Assembly (NCBI GenBank): GCA_000310025.1
Contig: FN649733.1
Location: 180,778 to 244,777, forward strand
DNA length: 64,000 nucleotides
Direction of reading: 5' to 3'
Source of the DNA: Ectocarpus siliculosus
Lineage: Eukaryota > Sar > Phaeophyceae > Ectocarpales > Ectocarpaceae
A model generated the notes under the pieces. That model did not search any database. It saw only the letters and a list, made by a program, of their open reading frames with translations, and had not been told where the DNA came from. A program made the position numbers and the translations under genes. Shown in pieces: positions 36,134 to 46,812 of this stretch; within the stretch, counting starts at the first letter, position 1; every line of letters begins with the position of its first letter.

Positions 36134-36976
36134 GTGCATTTCCGCTCCTTTGCGAAGCTTCTCTTTTTCCTCGAGCCGCGTCCTACACCAGATGACCGAT
36201 TATTGGTGCTCGGATACGGCGCGGGAGTGTGCGTCTTGACGGCAGCTCTGCTCTACAGTCTGCGCCAGATACAAGGGATATGCGCAGCGGAGGTATGTTT
36301 CAGATTGCCCCGCGGGTCGGTCCGTCTGTCGTTTTTTGGTTTGCTGCTGCCCGCCCTTGGTTCGGAAGGCACGTGTAGTCGCTTTCGCAATGATCTGCTA
36401 GTGCACTCTGCGCTGCCAGAACTTTTCACCTCGACGACACTGCCCAGTATGAAACCAGTGAACCATTGTATCTTACCGCATTGCAACACTTGGGAATGAT
36501 TGCAATATCCGTCGCCAATAGGCGTTGTCCACCGGTCTCCCTGATTTTTTGCTGCCGTCTCTGTATAGGGAGGCATCGACGAAGCGCACACCCTTTTTCC
36601 CGTGTACTCGGGCGGCACTCCCGCAGTCGCCAGTGGCTCAGATGAGCAGGAAGGTCCAAAGTCGAGCCTAACGCCTCCTTCGAACATCGACCTGCTTGAG
36701 GGCGAAGTCGCTGAGGCACGCTGGGACGATGCAACTCTCGTCTACGCCGCCTCTTGCAATTTTGATGAGAACGTCATGTTGGACGTGGCAAGGCGATGCC
36801 GCGGATCAAGGGATTGCAGGCGGGTGATTACTCTAGGCAAGCCGCTGCCTGCAGTTCAGTTGCGTCAGAGGGAAGAGGGAACGGTTGTGAACGGGGAGTT
36901 CAAAGTCGTGTGGCAGTGCCAGGTGGAAGGATATCGGGGTGGCACAACGGTGGCGTTTGTACACCACCGTGTATAG
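36134..36976 (+). CDS. Class I SAM-dependent methyltransferase, possibly DOT1-like; last two exons only
   Basis: Exon 36134-36292 (after TTTAATTCAG|) gives 53 residues, with DRLLVLGYGAGVCVLTAALL aligning to the first beta strand and glycine loop of Rossmann methyltransferases, then QIQGICAAE|GTATGT. Exon 36569-36976 (after CTGTATAG|) adds 135 residues: an Asp/Glu/Ser-rich insert, then ARWDDATLVYAASCNFDENV. That resembles motif IV of DOT1-like enzymes (W-x-x-A-D-x-V-Y-x-N-S-x-x-F-D). RRVITLGKPLP follows, and a final strand GGTTVAFVHHRV ends at the TAG. The N-terminal exons are not identified. The loop lacks the usual acidic residue after the second strand (GIC in place of GIE/GVD), so cofactor binding may be changed. 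Assignment beyond class I methyltransferase is tentative. Confidence 0.6.
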
Positions 36977-38093
36977 CCACTAGCGTAATAGAACGGGTAG
37001 GTTTGGATGTGTTCTCAACAATTGCCTGTTGTACGTTGTCACGGCCTTGTCCCTCCCTGCATAAACCCTCTCGTTGCTGCATGGCATATCCGGTGCTTTG
37101 GTGGCGAGAAGCGAAGCCGTCATGCGGGTGCGGTCGGTGATCCCACGCACACTACTGTAGGCGTTCGATAGGTTGGGTCCTTTATTGTGTTCGACTGGAT
37201 TTTTCGACAGCTCGTGTCAGCTACTCAAGATTGTGTTTGTCTCATACCTTGTTCTTCACTGTTGGGAGGGGGCCTTTTCGAGGGTGCTTACGCGCCTATG
37301 CTGTGGTTAAGCCTGTTAAGCGTGTAGGATCAGGCTAGGCCATGAGTGTCTTACCCTTTGCCAATGCCTCATGGCATTAATAGTTTTGTCAGGATCATTG
37401 AGCAGTACCGAATTGCGGTGCTTCTAGAGCGGAGTCCACACCACCCGTCAAACGATATGCATAGATTGTTTTACTTTTCTACGAGTCCTAAACACACATG
37501 ATGATTGAAGTATGTGGAGCGGAGAAAAAAATGGCGACTAGAAAAACCGGCACCTGTATCTACGGTTAGGGTTACCCAGAAGGCATCCCAAATTCCCAGG
37601 GCTCGCCGGGGATGCCTATGGGGTCCCTGGGGTGCAAGTGGTGCACCCAGGGATCGAGCTTAGGGTCTATGCTGCTGGCACGGGATATTTTTCTTATCAC
37701 TCTTCTCGCACACCCCGTTTGGCGTCGTCTACACGGCATGTATGTGCATCACGTCTCCACAAGGAGCCACCTCCGTGTTCTAACCTCCCACTGCCGTGGG
37801 GTTTGAATATTCCCAAGCTCTCGCTTGGGTCTCTCCAGACCAAAAGCTTTTTTGTCGGTGTCATTTTCATTAGCATAGCCCACCCCTTGCCCGGCCGGGC
37901 CTCAAAAGCCGATTTCGAGCTACAGCACACGATGTGCGGCAACCGAGGGATGACTCGGTAGGGCATCGCAAATCATGACGCCTCCCCGAGTTTCAGCAGC
38001 TTCCGGCCACTACAGCAGACAAGAGGCATCGTTGTATGCTTCGCCCTGTTGTGCGGCCGTTGAACAGACAGAACGGGTCCTCTTCGCGAGAAA

Positions 38094-38147
38094 TAGTCAT
38101 TCCACGTAGCAAGCGAGAAATAGTCGTTCTACGTAGCAAGCAGGAGG
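38094..38147 (+). repeat. Short tandem repeat, ~26-base unit, two copies
   Basis: GAGAAATAGTCATTCCACGT plus AGCAAGC is followed directly by GAGAAATAGTCGTTCTACGT plus AGCAAGC. Confidence 0.8.
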
Positions 38148-38968
38148 GGTCGGTCCACGAAATAACGGGCTGACAAGTTTCAGTTCATGTTGTGGAAGTC
38201 GTGCGGCGCGCTCCTGTGTGCGAGCTGCATTTGTGCGAGTTCATGTGTGCGACCTGCGTCTCCATCGGGGCGTCTCTGGAGGAGCTGAGTTCTCTCCCTG
38301 GTAGCAGTATGCATCCTCTCTCGGGCAGCGGTGTTGCTGCTTCCGCTTGTTTTTCACCCATCAGGGACCGGCCAGTTATGGTTGTTAGTTTTGTTGTTGC
38401 CTTGTTCGGAACCAACCGTGGTTTGTTTCCTTTTGAGTGAGTCAGGACTGCTGTGCTGCTGTAGGCGGCGGGAGTTACATAGTTGCCTTTCTGTTACCCT
38501 GTTGCCCCTGCTCTTCCTCCAGTACATGCGCGACGCTTCGTGTGGTGTGGTGTGCTGCTGCTGCTGTGTTGTTACCTACAGTACAACGGACTTTTCATAC
38601 TGTCTGGCTCAGTAGTTTTGATCTATCTGTCGTATGCATTGATAAACAAATCTTCCGAATACGGTTGACATCGGGTGGGTGCCCCGTCAGACAGAGTTAG
38701 CGACATATGGATTTGACATCGCGGGCTACCTTCCATGACAAGAGTACGGCTGTACGCCAGGTCCACTACGACGAGGACAAGCCCTTTCCGTCCGTTCTAC
38801 GACGGGAACAAGCCCTTCCCGTCCGTTGGGTAGCCTCCGTCCCTCTTCTCTCCTGCCTAGCGTTTTTCTTTCTTCGTTGTGCTTACAACGAAACTCAAAC
38901 GCGTCTTTGGGGACCGCGGGTCCTACAATGGACATTCCGCCGTTTCCTACTAGTTAGTTAACTGTTAC

Positions 38969-39090
38969 GGTTTTCGGGGTCCGGTCCGCGTGATAGATTT
39001 GCTTATTCGTCGGACCAACTAATAGGATTTCGGGGTCCGGTCCGCGTGATAAATTTGTATATTCGTCGGACCCATCGCCCAAGAAATTGC
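38969..39090 (+). repeat. Tandem duplication of a ~60-base unit
   Basis: TTTCGGGGTCCGGTCCGCGT, then GATAGATTTGCTTATTCGTC and GGACC, is repeated about 58 bases later with three or four changes (GATAAATTTGTATATTCGTC). Nothing nearby explains it. Confidence 0.8.
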
Positions 39091-39256
39091 GTGCGAACCA
39101 GGATATACACATGGACGTATCCCAGCCATGGTCAACAACTGTTGTCTGGTGCACGGGTACCTAGTTTGGTGCCCGTCGAGGCCCGCGACTCTGCGCTCCA
39201 GCGCGACCCCAACACCGCCCGCAGCGTGAAGAAGCGCAAGCTCAGCCTCAGCCAGT

Positions 39257-39305
39257 AGGAGGAGGAGGAGGAGGAGGTGGTGGTGGAGGAGGAGGAGGAG
39301 GAGCA
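39257..39305 (+). repeat. (GGA)n-type microsatellite
   Basis: AGGAGGAGG units interrupted by GGTGGTGG at the centre. The antisense strand gives a Ser/Leu-rich shadow frame. Confidence 0.85.
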
Positions 39306-39796
39306 CAGCAACACGAGGCTGTCCAAGACGACGAAGACTCCTAGAGGTTAGCGTTTGTGCAAGATTGATGGGTGCAGACACCACCCTTCACATCAACCGT
39401 CCTGTTTTTAGTCACACACTCTTCCTCTTGTTTCTTTTCGCGCGCTTCTTCTTGTTGACGTTGCCGGTTTATGAACACTATGCTATCGACACCAGCCTTC
39501 CTCGTTACTTTTTATAGAGGGTTATAGGGGTTTCTTCACACTCGTCCTCTTGCAAAATTTTACGACTGGAGACTCGAACCGGAAACGTTCACCTTGTCGA
39601 GTGGGCAGGTAACCATAGATGCCTTCACATGAGGCAGAGGACAACTTCGTGACATACATACGCACTTTAGTACCTTCAACGCATACTTTTTTACTGGCTG
39701 TACGGGCCCGCAGATCAGACACGTCAAAATCGGGTTGAGCCTCAATCTCTTATTTGGGTCCAAGGACCAGCCGAAGTCGTCCATTATCTTAAAACG

Positions 39797-40150
39797 AATT
39801 TCTTATTCCTTTAGACTGTCGCACATCCTCCTGATTCTCTTATTTCTGGTACTTCGTATGCATATTTTATTCATTGGCTAGTCTACATTGTAAGACATGC
39901 GTCGCATTATAGACCAGAAAGAACTCTCGGTGTGGCGAAAATAACCGCTCTCCCCTACCCTCCCCCCTACAGAGATACTGTTGTTCAGCAAGGTAGGGGG
40001 GTGGGAGCACGGAAGGAGCAGCTACCCTTTGTTTCTTATATCTTGGGGGTATCGCGCCGTCATGATTCTTATTGGAACGTTTCTGATGTCGTGGCCGAGA
40101 TTGAGCTGTGTTTCTTAGCCCTTTTCCCTTACCTTTCGCAAAATGTTGCG
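39797..40150 (+). repeat. Dispersed repeat, plus-strand copy of the element at 23.99-24.38 kb
   Basis: It shares CATCCTCCTGATTCTCTTAT, the GTTGTTCAGCAAGGTAGGGG block, TGATTCTTATTGGAACGTTT and GGCCGAGATTGAGCTGTGTT in the same order with the minus-strand copy. Frequent TTCTTAT motifs occur throughout both. The two copies are clearly diverged. Confidence 0.65.
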
Positions 40151-42555
40151 CCTATTTTTCTTAACAGAATTTTTCTAAACTGCAGGTCCGTTCTGTACTC
40201 GATTTACTTCTTTCCGGTCTTCCTCTTTCGGGAACATCCGTATGTCATCGGTGTGTTCCGGTTTCTTCGCAGGGACGCCATCCTCCAACCAAAGCGAGCG
40301 TCTTCGGCTGCAGCACGGACTCGTTTGACGCCTGCGGCCCGGACGGCAAAAAAACAGAAAGATCAGGAAGCTGCTGCTGCCAGAAGAACTGGGGGACCGC
40401 TCCCCTTTGTACCTATCGTTACGACCCCTCCAGTGTTAGCATGCGACAGCCCAGAAGGGAGGATCGACGGCCATGACCGCCCCCTATGCTCCGTCTCCCA
40501 GTCAGTCACGTCGCGACATGTGTCTAAGCCCATCGGGCGACCTGAGCCCCCCAGGCAATATGTCTATCAGTCCCTCGGGCGACTTCTGTATCAGCCCTTC
40601 TGGCCGCACTTTTTTGCTTCCAGGTCTACTAGTCTACGCAAGTTGAAGTAGGCATGTTTCTTCTTAGGGGTACTGTGTGTGTTGCTGTTTCTTTTCTGTC
40701 GACATCGTTTCAAAGGTCTCCCCTAAGATTTTCTTTCCTGCGGCGGCGTTGTCTCGTAAGTGCCTGTATGCTCTGTAATTGTTTTCTCTTGCAAGTGCCG
40801 TGTCGTCCATAACACTCACGCAATAAGATAAAACAACACGCGAGCTTTGGACGAGCAATGCTGACGATATTCGTCCGCTTGCTTTGAACAGCAACCAACG
40901 GGTCGGGCTATTCCGGAGGAACGGGCGATGTAACTCTCGATTGAAGGATAATGCACGGGAGAGGACGTTCGTGGGGCGACAAAAAAGCCACCGGGACAGA
41001 TTTAACTTGGCGTCCGCCAATCAGCTGTCTCTATTTAACTTGGCGCCTACTTGGCGTCTTGTCTTTTTTCGAATACTTTTGGCAAATACGCCGCTTTTTC
41101 TTCTGCGCGCACCGCATTCGAACCAACCAGTTCAGAGACCGACACACATCAGGCGGGAGCCTGGGCGCTGCAACTGGCGCAAACCAGACGCCATCAGCAG
41201 CAGAGACCACTCTGGTCTCTATGTGCACGAAGTTTCGCATTGTCAATCCACACTGAGTGTCGATGACGATCACGCTGCAGCACCCGCCAGAAGAGCTACA
41301 GCGAGGAGAGAGAGGGAGATCGCACAAACACGCACGCACGCACACACACGCGAACCGTTTCTGTCTTTGATCCGGAGAATAGGTTGGTCTCCCCCATGCC
41401 GCCCCCTCACGGGGTCCAAGTTAATGGTATTTAGAATTGTTCTTGGTTTTCACCCGCACTGAGACTGACGTCTTTTCAATATTCAGCCGGTTAGCGAGGT
41501 CGATGCTAATAATAAAATCACACAAAAGCATGCATGGGTATCATCTGCACGCCCGTCCTCTCGCCAGAACACTTCAAGTAACGTGATGATGCTCTGGCAC
41601 CTCCGCGTTGTTGTTTTTCGCCCTCTTGACTTCATCTATCGGTAGGTTCTTTGGCGTGAACACCCCACCCAAAGCAATCGCCATCAATCATCCATCCCGA
41701 CGCGTCGGTATGTTGACAACCCGCATGACAGAATGTATGCACGGCGATTTCTTTGCTGCCCCGGTGACGGCATCTTTGCTCTGGTGTCTCCTTTCCTTCA
41801 TTGATTCATTGAGTGAGGTGCAACATTTGAAAGCGTGTGGCCCACAGATGAATGGGTTTCACCGTGTATTGGCGGGCTTCCCTCGCGTAATTAAACTCCT
41901 AAAAGCTCTGTCCCGGTACATTCAAAATTTGCCGTTCGTGGCTCCTTTTTGAGGGAGTTGGTCTGCACCACCCGCTATTCTCCCGGAAGAGAGCAAAGCA
42001 ACAGCATGCGCTGCTGTCCAAAGAGATAAATAGTCAGGTGAGTCTTCACGCGGTCGTCAGGAATTGTTCGCGTCTCTTTCCCATTGCACCACTCACCTTT
42101 GGCTGTTGCAAATGCTTTTCATGCGTTGGCGGGGTTTCATCCTGGGTCTTCTGCCACCAAAACCAAACAGACATACATCCAACCGCCAGGTCAATTTGAA
42201 AGAGGGGGTTGTCCAGATATTGGGGAGATGTGACCATTTGTAGTCTAATGCCCAACAAAGGGGTCAATCATGTCACTTTTGCAGCTGAATCTACAGTGTA
42301 ACAAAATCAACACAAACAAAATAGGGCTGCAAAAACTGTCCACATGTTATTCAAACACGGTAACCAACTTCAACTCTGTGCTCGGTGCGGCCCCACAACT
42401 ACTCAATACAGTGGTGCCCGATATAGATTCCCGTTGCAAGTACATCGCGTGGGGAATGCTTGGCACAAAATTGGCCCTCTTCGCGTTGTTATTCAGGGAC
42501 CTGTTTATGTTTAGCTGAAATTTGAATGCACTACAGTTAACTCCCGCACATAATA

Positions 42556-42706
42556 ACCGCTTATTTTGCATGAGGCGCGATGCTTGTTGGCTGCCTCGAA
42601 CCGAGCACTTGTTCTTGTGTTCAAGGTTCTTAGTTCGAGCATCCGCCGATGAATAGGCGGGGTTCCTCTTATTCTGTCCGTCGAAGGCCCCATGCAGAGG
42701 TGTAGA
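42556..42706 (+). repeat. Dispersed repeat, first copy (second at 57.97-58.13 kb)
   Basis: Both copies contain CGATGCTT(G/A)TTGGCTGCCTC, a TTCTTGTG or TTCGTATT segment, GAGCA...CG...GATGAATAGGCGG or GATAAACGG, and GGGGTTCCT followed by CTTATT and a GTC/GACGAGG stretch. They match over about 140 bases in the same orientation, with roughly a quarter of positions changed. Confidence 0.6.
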
Positions 42707-43344
42707 TCGAGGAATTGACAGCTGCGACGCAATTGCCTCGTGGACCACTTTTTCGTTCAACACTCCCACAGATGACCCGATGATCATGCCATGCACAAGG
42801 TGGCAAGCTCCGCCCAACACCGAGCTCGAGCGGATGATACGGTATGTTGCGATGGTCCTACCGTAGTGTTTGTAATGTCGCCGCACCACTTTTCCGAACG
42901 GCAACACTTTTCGTCGAGAACCCGCCACATTGTTCACCGCCATGCGCCGCTGCGCCGTTGCACCACACGATCACACGCCATCACCAAGCTGCAGCAGCAG
43001 CAGCCGCGGCAGCGGTGGCACGAGGAGAGAGAAGGAGAGAAAGAGAGAGAACCGGGAGAACAAACTGCACCAGAATGAACGGGTGAGCGTCTCTTTCTCG
43101 GTGTACTTAGGTCTGCATCGGGACGCAGTTCTTGTCGGGAACGCGCATGGCTTTAAGGGTGACATTACATTACAGGCATCCCTGCATCGCGCGAGCGTAG
43201 AAAGTGTAACAGGCTGTTCGTACGAGGCGCCATGAGATGTCAACTCACTTGGGTTACAATATGGAACCTTGTGTGCGATCGGTTCTCGTGCCACATTTCG
43301 GGAGACCTTGGGCGAGATAACACCCCCCCGTGTTTTTTATTTTT

Positions 43345-43776
43345 ATTTTTTCTTAATATGACACAACGAATCCATCTCTATCATAGAAAAGAGTCTGAGA
43401 CGGATTAGCAATGGATTCATACTACACGTCAGAAAGTACCTGTATGTCTACGATTTCCCAGACAGCATACAGGGACATTTCCCCTATTGCCCGCAACCTC
43501 CCCGTTCCGATAAGTGCCAGTTTGGGCATTCTCGGCTGCACTCGCTGCTCCGCCATCCCAAAACACGTTTTGGGGGCGTGCTCAGAAATCGTGCCAGCCC
43601 CTGTGAGGGTTTTGCAAGTGGTACATACCATGCAATTTCCATAGCGATTTGACCCTAATGCGGCCTAAAGCGTTAGAACCAAACTTGTACGAGCGTGCGA
43701 CTGATTCATACAGCAGTTTCCAACTTTTCTGTGATAGAGATGGATTCGTTGTGCCATAGTAAGAAAAAAAAAAAAA
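43345..43776. mobile_element. MITE-like element with ~45-base terminal inverted repeats
   Basis: The left end reads TTTTTTCTTAATATGACACA, then ACGAATCCATCTCTATCATA and GAAAAG. The right end at about 43,728-43,774 is its reverse complement (CTTTTCTGTGATAGAGATGG, then ATTCGTTGTGCCATAGTAAG) with only a few changes, followed by a poly-A run. The outer ends are A/T homopolymers, so the exact borders and the target-site duplication are unclear. The right part of the interior is shared with the 1-kb repeat also present at 52.76 kb, but that copy lacks this right-hand inverted repeat, so the element is nested or mosaic. Confidence 0.65.
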
Positions 43777-44590
43777 AAAAGGGTCTGGGGCCATCCGATC
43801 ATTTCACGACCTTTTGGATGGTTGGTTAGTCTTGCAGCACATCGGTGTATCCGTCGTTAGGACATTTTTGGAGGAATATCCTGCAACTTGGCACACGGGT
43901 ATGTCACGCTCATGTTCACGTGTTTCCACAAAGAACGACGCATTAAACAAAGGTGCCTGTGTACGGTGATGAGAGATTGTGTTTTTCTGAAAGGGGTGGC
44001 ATTTTTTCTTTACATAGACTATAGCAAGAAAAAAGCTGCTTAAATGTGCCCCGAAAAAGTCAGGAAGGCTTGTGAACGAACAATTGACAATCCCAGGTAA
44101 TGCCATTTTGCACGGGGTGCGTCTGTACGTACATGCGTCTATTGAATCCCAGGGGACTGGGGCCCATTGCACCGACTAGCCACCAGATCACACGCCAACA
44201 CTTATGCCCAACAAGTAGCCTATTTTACTGACTGTCACAACTGCTTCCCGCTTAAACCGTGATCGGTGCCTCGATACACCAGGGCATCTATGCGGCACTT
44301 AGGTCGGGAAGCAAGCGTTCCCGCCAACAACCGACTCAGGCGCGATTGCATTATAGTGCTTTCTGCTGCTGCTGCTGATGCTGCTGCTGCTTGCTTTTAT
44401 AGGTTAGGTCACGGCGAGACAAAGAGAGGTCCAAGAGACACAGATTGATATGCTTGTAGACAGCGCGACTGCTGTTAGCTACACGAACACACGCTGGGTC
44501 GGCTGTTGTTTTAGTCGCCTTTTCAAGCCGGAAGAGAGCTAACCCATTAAGTGGAGGGCAACGGCCAATACCCGTCACTGAGAGAAACAG
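43600..44590 (+). repeat. ~1-kb dispersed repeat, first copy
   Basis: It shares with 52,765-53,865, in the same order and orientation: GCGATTTGACCCTAATGCGG; GCGACTGAT(T/C)CATACAGCAG; CCGATCATTTCACGAC; a GGTGTATCCGTCG block; GGGGTGCGTCTGTACGTACA; ATGCGTCT...CCCAGGGG; CCCATTGCACCGACTA; TGCCTCGATA(C/T)ACCAGGGCA; CACGGCGAGACAAAGAGA; and CGCTGGGTCGGCTGTTGTT. No coding capacity is seen. A non-autonomous transposon or LTR-like element is possible. Confidence 0.8.
44360..44394 (+). repeat. (CTG)n microsatellite
   Basis: CTGCTGCTGCTGATGCTGCTGCTGC inside the 1-kb repeat. It is absent from the copy at 52.76 kb, so it expanded after the copies separated. Confidence 0.8.
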
Positions 44591-46240
44591 AGATAGGCGT
44601 TGGCACCCGCTCGTTAGGCTAACCAGCAGGAGGAACTGCTGTACATGGGAGACACTGGCAATGTCTTCGTTGTCTTGTGTTTGTTTGATGCGTACTGAGG
44701 TTGGGTCTGTGTTTGTACGTAAGTTGCAAAAACGTTTATCGGAAGAGAGACAGGGTATTGTAACAACTTTTTCTTTTTGTGAGGCGAGAGGAGATAGTCA
44801 AGACTTACGAGAGTGAGGCACAACATACACACAAAACACACACCCGGGCGCTGCTACACACCACCGTTGGTGTACTGCTGTACACCTCTGTTTCGTGTGC
44901 TGTCACTGCCGTACACCTCTCTACAGTTGTGCGAAGGTCTAGTGAGCATTAAAGTATTTCCCTGGTAGTCTCGCCATCTATCACACGCTTTTGTGATCAA
45001 CGAACGAACGGCTTGAGACCGGGCCGAGTCTTGCTGTTGTTGACCACCACCTCCTCTGTGAATAACCTAACCCCAGAGCTCAACCTTGTAGCCGACGGCA
45101 GGTATATACCTTTTTCAGGCAAGAACCGAAAAGGAATATTTATCTCCCTCTATATGTCATTTTTCATCCACGGGCCCCTTTGACCACTTGTTCCTGCTCA
45201 CGTCTGTGCTAACAGCCTGATAAGCATGAACCAGGGTGAAGCATCGCTCTCCGCCGACCCCAGTGGGCGCGGGGAGCATAAGGTGATAGATGTTGAGTAG
45301 GTCTGCGAGAACGGCTGACGTGTGCTACGCGGCTATGGTCGATGCTGTCAATCATTTACATGTAGTTCGGGACCTCGCGACCATTTCGTTTCGTGGGTAA
45401 TGAAAAAAACTTCGTGTTCAAAGCATTCGTCCAATACAACCAAGGCACGCGTCACCAACCCATCCTTCATTCGGTACGTCAATATGTAGTCGATACATCT
45501 ACTTATTTCGTGGAAGTTTTGAAGATAGGGACGATTGAAGTATGCATAACTTGATGCATTACTGCTGTTGGAAGAAGAAGTACATGTAACCCGAGAAATG
45601 AAAAAGAGGGCAGCGCGATATACAGCATAGTTCGAGTACATAGCACCGTGGCCACCACGGGGATGAACCGAAAGAAGAGTCAGTACTTCATACTAACTAC
45701 ACCCCTTAAAACTATTACTCCAAGTAGTGTGGAAAATGTGCGATATCTCTGGACTATACAGCATACCTACACACAAACACACGAACAACAACCAACACAG
45801 GAGATGTGGACAAGCACTCTAGACATGGGGAAATACACGACAAAAAAGGGCAACAAGTACGGCCCAGAATTGGGGGTGGGTCAACGCTACACGCGACACC
45901 CCGACTACTACTCCACAACGACCCATTTTAGTGTTGTTGGAAAAATAACGTGTATTTAAAGTGATCAAGCTGAAGATTGTATATGCAGGGCTGGTGTACA
46001 GCAGTAGTTTCCAGATTGGTGTGCTGGGCGCACAACAGCGGCCGCAACAGTTGCCCCCCCTGCTTTCGTTGTGATGAATCGGGACACGCACCAGACCATA
46101 GCAGTAGGGTGCTTTGTCTCGTGTCATGCGGAGAGTTATTTCGCGACAAGGAAAACGTTGCTGTCGCGTACTGCTGTATCAAGTGCGGTGCTGCTGTAGA
46201 TATGCGTACGTGTGTCCAAAGGTGTGCTTCAACCTCAGTT

Positions 46241-46812
46241 GGCTTGCGTTAGGTCGGCAAGTACGGCCGACGAGCGCTGCACGTCTATCCTCAATGCTGT
46301 CAATCAGTTGCGACGTGTGTCGGCCTTTATCATGCGACTGCGCGTGATTGAACGTGTGTGTTTCACCGGTAAAATGATCTGTTGCTGTGCGTGCTGCTGC
46401 TGCGCAAAGCAGCGTGGTGATGTGGATACGTGCGTGCTATGAAAGCACCAGGGAAACTACCTAAAGCTGCGCTACCGCTATTTGGCTTGCGGTAGGTCTA
46501 CAAGTACGACCGACGTGTGCTGCACGTATATGCCCAATGCTGTCAATCAGTTGCGACGTCCATCGGCCTTTATCATGCGGTTGCGCGTGATTGAACGTGT
46601 GTGTTTTACAGGAAAAGTGATCTGTTGCTGTGGGTGCCGCTGCGCGGTATGGATACGTGCCTCCTGCGAAGCCTGCGCTGCATCCCATTGGCTTGCGCTA
46701 GGTCCACAAGTACGGCTCTGTTGTACTGTCAATCGTTTTGCGACGTGTGTCGGCCTTCTTCATGAAAGATGCGCGTGACTGACGTGTAGTCTATGTTTCG
46801 CAGGAAAAAATA
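46241..46812 (+). repeat. Tandem array of a ~205-240-base unit, two full and one partial copies
   Basis: Units begin with GGCTTGCG(T/G)TAGGTC at 46,241, 46,483 and 46,690. Each contains AAGTACG(G/A)CCGACG, AATGCTGTCAATCAGTTGCG, TCGGCCTTTATCATGCG, GCGTGATTGAACGTGTGTGT and, in the first two, TGATCTGTTGCTGTG. The third copy is shortened. A further degenerate piece at about 45,292-45,360 (TAGGTCTGCGAGAACGGCTG, then GATGCTGTCAATCA) suggests the array once extended to the left. Confidence 0.8.

Larger units (their letters stand above)
36977..43300. other. Repeat-rich non-coding stretch
   Basis: No credible exon chain was seen. It contains small tandem repeats (38.1 kb, 38.8 kb, 39.0 kb), a GGA microsatellite (39.26 kb), the plus-strand copy of a dispersed repeat (39.8-40.15 kb) and one copy of another repeat at 42.56 kb. 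The longest open frame, 39,932-40,651, runs through the dispersed repeat and is probably not a gene. Confidence 0.5.

Noticed and set aside
39932-40651. 239-codon plus-strand ORF
   Set aside because: It runs through a dispersed repeat whose other copy is on the opposite strand in a different frame, so it is probably a repeat shadow.
43411-43644. 77-codon ORF in the inverted-repeat element
   Set aside because: It is too short for a transposase and has no motif; the related segment at 52.8 kb does not keep the frame.
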